Shown here in pieces: positions 9,103-17,144 of a DNA stretch of 64,000 bases (position 1 is its first letter; each line of letters starts with the position of its first letter). Origin of the DNA: an uncultured Gammaproteobacteria bacterium (lineage in GTDB: Bacteria; Pseudomonadota; Gammaproteobacteria; UBA6429; Thiohalophilaceae); the NCBI GenBank assembly GCA_937967995.1, contig CALBTB010000009.1, positions 372,001 to 436,000 of the forward strand, written 5' to 3'. The translations under genes were made by a program, and so were the position numbers. Under the pieces are notes generated by a model. That model made no database searches, was not told where the DNA came from, and saw only the letters and a list, made by a program, of their open reading frames with translations.

Positions 9103-11091
9103 TTACTTGTCGAGGCCATCCAGCTCATCAAGCAGTGAATCCAGGTCATCCTGATCCAGATCCGCCTCAGGAAAATCTGAGGGAGTAAACCCGCCTTTGC
9201 TGGTTGAAACACAGAAATCGATAATTGATGTGAGATAAGTTTTATAACTTTCAGCGAAGTTTGCGATGGTTTGCTGTGAATGTAACGCTGTACTGTAATT
9301 AAAATCCAGATGCAAAATCGATTCGGTAATCATCACATTGATTTCAAGGATATGATGCCGACCGTTTTGCGGATCATGATTGGGTTCCGTATTACGGCCT
9401 GTTAATTTAAAGACTTCGTCTTTTTCAGTCGATTTATACTGACCCAGGTTATTATAGAGAATAGCGGGAGCAGGTAATTTTTTAATCCTTTCAACTACTG
9501 GGTCAGTGCTTTGTGATAAATAACGAAGAATGCCAAACGCAATTCCTTTGTCAGGCACCAGTCTGAGGGATTCTTTTACAGATTTTATTGTCGCATCGAT
9601 GTCCTGAATATTTTCTGAACGTAAACCAACATTGTAAAAAGAGGTAAACCAGCCCACGGTGCGGGTAATGTCAATCCGACTATCGAGCTGTTCGCGACCG
9701 TGCCCTTCCATTTCAATCATAAGAGATGAATGGCTTGTCAGGTTATGATAGGTCTGAAGTAACGCGGCAAGTAATATATCATCGATCTGTGTATTATAAA
9801 CGGCAGGTACGTCTCTCAGTAATTTGTTCGTGTAGTTTTCATCCAGATTGATACGGTGAATCATGCTGGTTGCTTCACTGGCGTCGTCGACATCGCCTAA
9901 ATCTACCGGAAAGTTATTATTAAAGTTTTCAATCTGAAGCCAATAACCAGCATCTTTAAGTATTGCTTCAGAGTCTTTTATCTCATTTAATTTTTCAGAC
10001 CATAATTTATATGATGTGGTTTTAGGCGGTAAGCTACCGGGCCTCCCTGACAGCCTATTGTATTCGGTTTCCAGATCTTCCTGGATAATGCGCCATGACA
10101 CTGTATCCACAACAAGATGGTGAACGGTAATGAATAATCGATTGAAAGCTTCGCCTGTAACAAACAAGGCCGAAGCTATATTCATACCTGATTCCGGTTT
10201 TATCGTCGCATGTACCTCGATTACAGATTTTTGAATGGTTTCTTCGATATTGTCTTCTTCGTTTCGAATATCGATAATCCTGCACTCTGGCTGGTTATTA
10301 CCTGCAACAATCTCCTGAGTCCACGGATTCTGTTTAAAATCAAATCTGGCTTTTAATATGTCATGATGAGAAATTACTGACTGTAATGCCTGTTTGAAAA
10401 TTTCGACATCGAAATCAGGAGGGACGTCGAAAAAATATCCCTGGTTCCAGTAAGCAGGATTCTTCTGATTTTGATCATATAACCAGTGCTGTATTGGCGT
10501 GAGCGGTATAGTGCCTGTAATTTCAGTCTGTTCTGCGATTGTTGTGGATTCTTCCGATGCCACACTGGCAAGTCTGGAAATTGTCATTTCCTGGAACATC
10601 TGCTTTGGGGTTATGTGGACACCCCGTTGCTTGGCTTTAGCGATAATTTGAATACTCAGTATTGAGTCGCCACCAATATCGAAAAAATTGCTATTGGTAC
10701 CTATATTGTCTATGTAAAGCACCTCTTTCCAGATAGATAGTAAAATCTCTTCTTTCTCATTGACGGGCTGCTTATTATTCTCTTCAGCATCTTTGCTGAT
10801 TACCGGAGCAGGCAGTTGGTTGTGATCGACCTTGCCATTCGGTGTTCTTGGGAAATCCGCCAGGGGGATAAAAAATGAAGGCAACATGTAATCGGGTAAC
10901 TGTTCACGAATAAAGCGCCTGATCTGTTCACTTTCAACGCCGGCATCGTTGCTGGTTGTAAAATAGGCTATTATTCGAGTAGTAGATTTTTTTCTCGACT
11001 TTTTAGCCACATCAAGCAGCAACTCTCTGGCCTGCCTCTGTTGTTCCTGATCAAGGCTGTTATATAAGTCTTTTAATTCTTGCTTTGACAT
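9103..11091 (-). CDS. NRPS4: A-domain C-terminal subdomain, T and E domains
   Basis: I start this 662-residue protein at ATG 11091. A TTG start at 11169 would overlap the previous gene by 67 bases. Residues about 1-40 form a charged helical region (KKSRKKS). Residues 40-100 are only the small C-terminal part of an adenylation domain, including RIIAYF and the A10 lysine motif PNGKVD. A carrier domain with FFDIGGDSI follows; GGDS is the form typical of carriers that precede epimerases. Residues about 195-640 are an epimerization domain: HHLVVDTVSWR, EGHGRE, RTVGWFTS and NNLGQY are all present. An acidic tail ends the protein. With NRPS3 it makes one complete module that should deliver a D-residue. 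Confidence 0.88.
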   Translation of the reverse strand: MSKQELKDLYNSLDQEQQRQARELLLDVAKKSRKKSTTRIIAYFTTSNDAGVESEQIRRFIREQLPDYMLPSFFIPLADFPRTPNGKVDHNQLPAPVISKDAEENNKQPVNEKEEILLSIWKEVLYIDNIGTNSNFFDIGGDSILSIQIIAKAKQRGVHITPKQMFQEMTISRLASVASEESTTIAEQTEITGTIPLTPIQHWLYDQNQKNPAYWNQGYFFDVPPDFDVEIFKQALQSVISHHDILKARFDFKQNPWTQEIVAGNNQPECRIIDIRNEEDNIEETIQKSVIEVHATIKPESGMNIASALFVTGEAFNRLFITVHHLVVDTVSWRIIQEDLETEYNRLSGRPGSLPPKTTSYKLWSEKLNEIKDSEAILKDAGYWLQIENFNNNFPVDLGDVDDASEATSMIHRINLDENYTNKLLRDVPAVYNTQIDDILLAALLQTYHNLTSHSSLMIEMEGHGREQLDSRIDITRTVGWFTSFYNVGLRSENIQDIDATIKSVKESLRLVPDKGIAFGILRYLSQSTDPVVERIKKLPAPAILYNNLGQYKSTEKDEVFKLTGRNTEPNHDPQNGRHHILEINVMITESILHLDFNYSTALHSQQTIANFAESYKTYLTSIIDFCVSTSKGGFTPSDFPEADLDQDDLDSLLDELDGLDK

Positions 11092-11102
11092 GAATTGCAA
11101 AT

Positions 11103-11945
11103 CTAGTGTTTTCTGAGTTTGTTGATGACTCTTTCTGGTATCGACTTGAGAATAGAGGGTGATTCGCAAACCAGCTCATAGAGATAATCCACCATAAGTG
11201 CAGGCGGTGGTTTCCGGTACCAGATATCCCTGCCCCAGAATGTCACTGTCGCCATATTCAACCCAAAGTTCTGTATGCTGTGCCACCAGTAGATGGGTAT
11301 AAACAGCATTTCTCCCTGTTTCAATGTCAGGTCAATTGGTTCAGCTTTATAATATAAAGGAAACTTTTCCCTGTCTGGTGTGAGAGAAGTGGTCTTGCTC
11401 ATATTCGAAAGACGTGTATAGAACGGATATTTATACAGTTTACGTGATTCACTGGGCGGGAAAAGTCGAAAATTCTTTTCTCCATATAAAATGGAGCAAA
11501 CAGCACTGCCATATTCGTGATAATGTAATTGTGAGAAATTATCCTTTCCCACATAAAATACGCTATGTGCGCTACCCTCACGTTTATTAAAATATTCCGG
11601 AATAATCATATCATCTTCAAGCTCGGGTAAATGTTTTTTAACCGGAAGCTCCGCAAGATAGTATTTTGTAGTGCCTGAATGTCCTGAATTTAGGTAGTTA
11701 AGGTAATCTTTTATACTGAGTTCATTTCTTTGTGCGTTACAGTAATCACCGTCCGTTATCGCCGTTATTGGCAACATACGATCACCAAATGATTTCTCAA
11801 GATAGTCCGGGTTCCATTTTCCAAATGCCGGCCATTTATCAACAACGCCCGTTATGATGACAGGTTTTTCCCTGGACAAATAATTCGCCCAGAATTCTTC
11901 AACGGTCGGATTTTCTATTCTGTCGATTGAATTTGCCATACCCAT
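11103..11945 (-). CDS. JmjC/cupin-like Fe(II)/2-oxoglutarate-type oxygenase with altered metal triad
   Basis: A 280-residue protein with the cupin_8/JmjC layout: an N-terminal ENPTVEEFWANYLSREKPVI segment, the core LHYHEYG followed by GEKNFRLFPP, and the distal WWHSIQNFG. Family members hydroxylate amino acids or proteins using iron held by HxD...H. Here the residues are H141, H143 and H222, so the usual Asp is His (codon CAC), followed by E144. The gene lies 12 bases after NRPS3 and 11 bases before the start of NRPS4, inside the split adenylation domain. A role as beta-hydroxylase or related tailoring enzyme acting on a carrier-bound residue is inferred. Whether it still binds iron is open. 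Confidence 0.8.
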   Translation of the reverse strand: MGMANSIDRIENPTVEEFWANYLSREKPVIITGVVDKWPAFGKWNPDYLEKSFGDRMLPITAITDGDYCNAQRNELSIKDYLNYLNSGHSGTTKYYLAELPVKKHLPELEDDMIIPEYFNKREGSAHSVFYVGKDNFSQLHYHEYGSAVCSILYGEKNFRLFPPSESRKLYKYPFYTRLSNMSKTTSLTPDREKFPLYYKAEPIDLTLKQGEMLFIPIYWWHSIQNFGLNMATVTFWGRDIWYRKPPPALMVDYLYELVCESPSILKSIPERVINKLRKH

Positions 11946-11957
11946 CTACCTGTCTGT

Positions 11958-14846
11958 TTAACCTGAATAAGCGCCAGATACTTTCTGTATAATTCTTCTG
12001 GCAGAATCAACATCGATCGTTTCAAATAGCTGGTCAATGCTAATATCCTGTTCTTCACCCATATCAATATCTCTGGTGACAACCAGCACCTCATTGATAT
12101 CCGGATAACGAGAAATGACTGACTCGATTTCACTTAATTCTATTCTGAAACCACGGACTTTCACCTGATTGTCAATTCTTCCCAAAAATTCAATATTGCC
12201 GTCTGGTAAATACCTGACCATATCACCAGTTCTGTACATAACAGGATATTTGGTGGAATACGGATTAGGCAGAAATTTCTGCCTGGTTAATTCGTCCTTG
12301 TTGTGATATCCGCTCGAGACACCAGCACCAGCTATATATAATTCCCCAGGTACGCCGATCGGACATAAATTATAATTTTTATCCAGAATATACGTCATCA
12401 TATAAGGGATCGGTTTTCCGATTGGTATTGATGGTAATTTCAAATCGGGATCTGTTTTATAAACAGTTGACCAGACTGTACCTTCAGTAGGCCCGTATTC
12501 GTTATATAGTCTGGTAGAAGACAGTTTGGCAAAATGTTTTGCAACCAGTTCGGCGGGACATGCTTCACCAGCGACAATGACGGCTTTCAGCGCACTGATT
12601 TCATCCTGTGAAGCTTCCGATAGAAGCACATTGTAAAGCGAAGGAAGGCATAATAAGTGCGATACATTGTTTTCGCAGATTAATGATTTTAATGCAACAA
12701 TATCTTTTTCCTCGCCTTGCGCAGGAAGCACAAGTTTTCCGCCGGTACAGAGCGTCCAGAAAATACCGGCTACAGAACTGTCGAAAGAGAAAGATGAAAG
12801 TAACATGAAGGCAGACACTTTGTCCGCATAATAGTTAATTCTGGATATTGTGGAATGCAATAAATTTTTATGCGTTATCGGTACGCCTTTTGGCAGCCCG
12901 GTGGAGCCGGATGTGTAAATGATGTAGGCCGGATTTTCTGTATTTTGCAAGGTGTCATTTATTGCCTCATTATTCAGATAATCCATATTATCCAATGTAA
13001 TCAGATTATCAGGATCAAATGCTGGCAGGCTTTCTTTTTTGTCCGTGCTGGTCAGGATTATCGACAAGCCCGCATCATTAATAATATGCTCGATTCTGTC
13101 CTTTGGATATGAAGGGTCGATTGGCGCATAGGCATACCCTGCTTTGAGCACCCCCATAATTCCAATAAACATATCTATTGATCTTTCAAGACATATTCCA
13201 ACAAATGGCGATGTCGATTCATTCTTGTCGATTAATATTGATGCAACTTTTTCAGACTTTTCCTTGAGTTCGCCGTAACTAATAGACTGTGACTTGTGGA
13301 CAATGGCTATAGAGTCTGGATTTGTATTTGCTTCTTGATCAAATAGTTGACATATCGACGTATATGAAACAGGCTCAAGATCAGTATCATTCCATTCTTC
13401 AATTAACATTCTGGATTCATGCGCACCAAGCAGGGATATTTCATTCAGTTTAATGTCATAATTATTCGCAACAGAAGATAAAATATTACAATAATGGCCA
13501 GTCATTCTGATTATCGTTGACTCATCAAACAGGTCCGTATTGTATTCGAAGTAGCCCTTTAAGCGGCCATTCTCTTCCCACATATTGAGCGTAATATCAA
13601 ACAGGGCTGTACCGCTGTCGATTTCCTGTAAGCTCATATTCAGCCCGGAAAATTCACTGCTAGGTGGCGGAGTATTTTGCAATGCAAACATGACCTGGTA
13701 GATGGGGTTATAACTTAAATCACGCTCCGGTTTCAGCTTTTCTACAAGAATTTCAAACGGTACATCCTGATGCGCATAGGCATCCATCGTTGTTCTACGT
13801 AACTGGTTAAGTAATGCCGAATATTCAAGTTCTCCTGACAAATTGGCCCGGAGCACCAGTGTGTTAACAAAAAAACCGATCAGTGATTCAATATCCGCAT
13901 GATTGCGACTTGCGATTGGTGATCCAACCAGTAAATCTTCCTGTCCTGTATACCTGTTTAACAGAATATAATAAGCACTTAACAGCACCATAAACAATGT
14001 ACATTCATGTTTTTTGGCAATAAATTTGAGCGCATTAGTCAGGTCAGAATCGATCTCAAAAAAGTGAAGGTTGCCATTAAAACTCTGTACCGCCGGGCGC
14101 GGCCTGTCTGATGGCAATGTGAGTACCGGCAAATCACCCTGTAATTGTTCTGTCCAGTATCCAAGTTGCCTGTCCAGCTCGCCACTATTAAGATAATTTC
14201 GCTGCCAGCTGGCATAATCGGCATACTGGATAGTCAGCGGCGCAACAGATTTTGCATCTTGCAGATAATCAGAGTAATGTTTTGAAAGTTCATTAAAGAG
14301 CACGCCTAATGACCAACCATCAAACACGATATGATGCATGGTCAGAAGCAGAATATGTTCATTATCACTGACTTTTAATAATTTATAGCGTATACATTTT
14401 TGTGTTCGAATATCAAAGGGCTGTTTGGCCTCCGTTTCTGCCTCAAATTTGATTTTTCTGTCTTTATCCTGTTCATTCAGTTCTGACAGATCAAGTATAT
14501 CGAGCTTTTCATATTGATGCGGTAAAATGCGCTGGAAAGGCTTGCCTTCGTGCGAGTCATAAACAGTCCTGAGTATCTCGTGCCGCTCAATAATCCTGTT
14601 TATGCTGTGCTCAATTGCATTCGAATTTAATTCGCCTGACAGTTTTATTGCATTACAGAAAACATAGGCAGGCGTACCGGATTCTAGGTTTTCAAGAAAC
14701 CATAGCTGTTGCTGGCCATAAGACAATTCAAGTGGTTTTGATCGATCAACGAGAGGAATTGACTGACCTGAATCCGATTTTACTGCAACCCCTTTCTTTT
14801 TAAGCAGGAGCTCCAGTAATTTCTTTTTATCATCAGTCAAACTCAT
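11958..14846 (-). CDS. NRPS3: C domain and A domain ending after motif A8
   Basis: A 962-residue protein. Residues about 35-470 are a condensation domain with an intact HHIVFDGWS motif and LCL-like features. Residues about 480-930 are an adenylation domain with YTSGSTGLPKG (A3), NEYGPTEG (A5), YRTGD (A7) and GRIDNQVKVRGFRIEL (A8). The protein then leaves the A-domain fold at VVTRDIDMGEEQ and ends in a short acidic/helical tail. The A9-A10 part with the catalytic lysine is in NRPS4, two genes downstream. Specificity residues aligned by eye to GrsA read D-S-A-L-I-A-E-V-W plus the K from NRPS4; I know no confident substrate for this code. The start carries a DDKKKLLELLL helix common at NRPS N-termini. 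Confidence 0.9.
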   Translation of the reverse strand: MSLTDDKKKLLELLLKKKGVAVKSDSGQSIPLVDRSKPLELSYGQQQLWFLENLESGTPAYVFCNAIKLSGELNSNAIEHSINRIIERHEILRTVYDSHEGKPFQRILPHQYEKLDILDLSELNEQDKDRKIKFEAETEAKQPFDIRTQKCIRYKLLKVSDNEHILLLTMHHIVFDGWSLGVLFNELSKHYSDYLQDAKSVAPLTIQYADYASWQRNYLNSGELDRQLGYWTEQLQGDLPVLTLPSDRPRPAVQSFNGNLHFFEIDSDLTNALKFIAKKHECTLFMVLLSAYYILLNRYTGQEDLLVGSPIASRNHADIESLIGFFVNTLVLRANLSGELEYSALLNQLRRTTMDAYAHQDVPFEILVEKLKPERDLSYNPIYQVMFALQNTPPPSSEFSGLNMSLQEIDSGTALFDITLNMWEENGRLKGYFEYNTDLFDESTIIRMTGHYCNILSSVANNYDIKLNEISLLGAHESRMLIEEWNDTDLEPVSYTSICQLFDQEANTNPDSIAIVHKSQSISYGELKEKSEKVASILIDKNESTSPFVGICLERSIDMFIGIMGVLKAGYAYAPIDPSYPKDRIEHIINDAGLSIILTSTDKKESLPAFDPDNLITLDNMDYLNNEAINDTLQNTENPAYIIYTSGSTGLPKGVPITHKNLLHSTISRINYYADKVSAFMLLSSFSFDSSVAGIFWTLCTGGKLVLPAQGEEKDIVALKSLICENNVSHLLCLPSLYNVLLSEASQDEISALKAVIVAGEACPAELVAKHFAKLSSTRLYNEYGPTEGTVWSTVYKTDPDLKLPSIPIGKPIPYMMTYILDKNYNLCPIGVPGELYIAGAGVSSGYHNKDELTRQKFLPNPYSTKYPVMYRTGDMVRYLPDGNIEFLGRIDNQVKVRGFRIELSEIESVISRYPDINEVLVVTRDIDMGEEQDISIDQLFETIDVDSARRIIQKVSGAYSG

Positions 14847-14850
14847 ACTG

Positions 14851-15792
14851 CTATCTTATCCTTGATGTCAGATAGCGGCCCAGCCTGATTCCAGTGTTTC
14901 CTAAAAAACACTTCAGCATGGGTTTAAACGTAACCGGATTTGATAAAGGAGAAAATAATAATACCGGCGCATTCCAGGCAATCTGTATGTATTTTTTCAG
15001 TGCCGAAAATGCCTTTGCGTTTTCATATAACTCTTCTGCTTCTGGCAAAAGTTCCCTGGCACGCATAATTCCTCTTGCATTTTTTTGAGCGCCAGATCCA
15101 AGACGTTGTATCGCCTCATTTCTCAGATCCGTCATAATCTGCTTCTGATTATCCGGTCTCCATTGTCCACCATGAACACGGTATTTAAGAATCATATTCG
15201 GTATCAGAACAACGGTTGAATCACGTGCAATTCTGAGCCACAACTCATGATCTTCCGCAAAACTGATATCTTCATTCCAGCCGCCAATGTCCCTGACAGC
15301 CTGTGTCACAAATAACGTATGACCAGCTGTCGCCATCCAGCCGAACAGGAGGTCGTTATATATATTAGCCACATGGGCTTTCTTTACAATTGGAAAATCC
15401 CGAACCTCACCGTTCTCATCAAACATTATATAACTTCCTATAGAAGCTATACTGCCGGGACTGGACTCAAGCGCTTCAACCTGGTCTTTCAGGGAATTTG
15501 GGTACAGTAAGTCATCGTCATCCAGAAATAAAACGTATTTGCCTTTGGCGCGTGACAAGCCAAGATTACGCGCCCTGGATCGTTCAGAGTTTTCAGTCAG
15601 ACGTATTGGTGTAATTCGATCATCTTTGATGGAGCTTGTATATTCGTATGTGTCATCCGTTGAGCAATCATCGATGACAAAGAGCTCCCAGTTTTCAAGA
15701 GACTGATCGCGAACACTATCTATTGTTTCAGCAAGAAGTCGTCTACGATTGAATGTAGGAATTATAATACTTACTACTGGCGCTGTTTTCAT
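14851..15792 (-). CDS. Family 2 glycosyltransferase
   Basis: A 313-residue GT-A fold enzyme. It begins with the family-typical VSIIIPTFNRRRLLAETIDSV, has the nucleotide-binding VIDDCSTDDT, and the metal-binding run FLDDDDL, with a predicted base region around WNEDISFAEDHEL. It transfers a sugar from a nucleotide donor to an unknown acceptor. Its start overlaps the end of the SHMT-like gene by four bases (ATGA), and NRPS3 begins four bases after its stop, so it belongs to the NRPS operon. It could glycosylate the peptide product. No membrane helix is evident. Confidence 0.9.
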   Translation of the reverse strand: MKTAPVVSIIIPTFNRRRLLAETIDSVRDQSLENWELFVIDDCSTDDTYEYTSSIKDDRITPIRLTENSERSRARNLGLSRAKGKYVLFLDDDDLLYPNSLKDQVEALESSPGSIASIGSYIMFDENGEVRDFPIVKKAHVANIYNDLLFGWMATAGHTLFVTQAVRDIGGWNEDISFAEDHELWLRIARDSTVVLIPNMILKYRVHGGQWRPDNQKQIMTDLRNEAIQRLGSGAQKNARGIMRARELLPEAEELYENAKAFSALKKYIQIAWNAPVLLFSPLSNPVTFKPMLKCFLGNTGIRLGRYLTSRIR

Positions 15793-17132
15793 GACACATA
15801 ATTAGGAATTGGATGGTGGTCACATATTGATTTAACTTTATTCTTAACCTCAGAAATAACGGATTGATCCAGTTTGTATTCCTTGTCGCTTACAATATTT
15901 ATCGATGAAAGCACACGATCAATCAGCTCACCACACTCTTCCATTTGATCAGCATTCAGGCCACGCAACGCCAGGCTATTGGTACCAAGCCTGATTCCGC
16001 TGGTAACAAATGCAGATTTTTTGTCACCCGCGATCCTGTTCTTATTTATAATAATATTACACTCCTCCAGTGCTCTTTCAGCAACAACACCGGTTATACC
16101 TTTTGCCTCTAAAATATCTATCAAGACAATGTGATTGTCCGTGCCACCGGTTAAAACGCGATAACCTTTCTTAATAAAGTAATCCGACAACGCCCTGGCA
16201 TCTTTAACAATTGTCGACATCATCTCAGCAAAACCAGGTTTCTGCACCATATCCAGGGCGCGCGCCTTGGCAGCAATGGCAGAAAGTATAGGTGTACCCT
16301 GAAAATAGGGAAACACGCCTCTCTGGATGACCGATGATAACGGTGTCTTGCCATCAGGGCCGACTTTATCGAAGTCTCGGCCCATGATAATCAGACCGCC
16401 TCTAGGCCCATATAACTGTTTGTATGTGCTTGTAGTTGTAAAATGAGCGTGATCCACCGGGCTGTTATGAACACCACCGACGACGAGCCCGGCAATATGG
16501 GAAATATCCGCCAACAAATAGGCGCCGACCTCGTCGGCTATTTCTCGAAAACGCTTGAAATCAATTTCTCGCGGATAAGCGCTCGCACCACAAATAATTA
16601 ATGATGGCTTATGTTTGAGCGCCAGTTCATGAACGCTTTCATAATCGATATAGCCATTCTCATCGAGCCCGTAGCCAATGGCATTAAAGTAACGGCCACT
16701 TACCGAAGCTTTCGAGCCATGCGTTAAATGACCGCCGGCATCGAGATCCAGGCCCAGTATCGTGTCACCTGGTTTTAGTAAACTAAACAGGATCACTCCG
16801 TTTGCTGAAGAACCGGAATGTGGCTGAACATTGACATACTGGGCATTAAAGGCTTTTTTCGCCCTGTCGATCGCCAGTAGTTCAATTTCATCAACATATT
16901 GACAACCCGCATGAAATCTTGCGCCGGGATAACCTTCTGTCGTGACATTTACTGTTGCTGTTCCTTCACATGCCAACACGGACGGATCCGCGACACTCGA
17001 AGCAGCAATCATTGCCAGCACATCATTTTGTCTCTGGTTTTCCGAATTTAGCAGACCAAATAATTCAGGATCGTTTGACTCTAATAATTCAAACCCTTTT
17101 TGGGAAAATTCTGATAACGTCATTATACTCAT
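15789..17132 (-). CDS. Serine hydroxymethyltransferase-like PLP enzyme of the NRPS cluster
   Basis: A 447-residue fold-type I PLP enzyme clearly homologous to GlyA: TEGYPGARFHAGCQYVDEIE, YVNVQPHSGSSAN, GGHLTHGS and the PLP lysine in TTTSTYKQLYGPRGG (K238). Several conserved active-site stretches differ. The IASEN motif is IAASS (residues 42-46), the paired tyrosines of RYYGG are F-H, and THKT around the lysine is TYKQ. The changes suggest a different amino acid or aldehyde substrate, as in SHMT-like aldolases of other biosynthetic clusters. The start is ATG 17132 (GTG 17135 and ATG 17123 are alternatives). It sits 12 bases after NRPS2 and overlaps the glycosyltransferase gene. Confidence 0.85.
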   Translation of the reverse strand: MSIMTLSEFSQKGFELLESNDPELFGLLNSENQRQNDVLAMIAASSVADPSVLACEGTATVNVTTEGYPGARFHAGCQYVDEIELLAIDRAKKAFNAQYVNVQPHSGSSANGVILFSLLKPGDTILGLDLDAGGHLTHGSKASVSGRYFNAIGYGLDENGYIDYESVHELALKHKPSLIICGASAYPREIDFKRFREIADEVGAYLLADISHIAGLVVGGVHNSPVDHAHFTTTSTYKQLYGPRGGLIIMGRDFDKVGPDGKTPLSSVIQRGVFPYFQGTPILSAIAAKARALDMVQKPGFAEMMSTIVKDARALSDYFIKKGYRVLTGGTDNHIVLIDILEAKGITGVVAERALEECNIIINKNRIAGDKKSAFVTSGIRLGTNSLALRGLNADQMEECGELIDRVLSSINIVSDKEYKLDQSVISEVKNKVKSICDHHPIPNYVS

Positions 17133-17144
17133 CACTTACTTTTA

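Noticed and set aside
11092..11169. Longer NRPS4 start at TTG 11169
   Set aside because: It would overlap the oxygenase gene by 67 bases and adds a non-family leader; ATG 11091 fits better.
11958..12133. Frameshift or sequencing error as the cause of the split A domain
   Set aside because: A complete oxygenase gene with tight operon spacing lies between the halves, and no other frame continues the A domain at the end of NRPS3.
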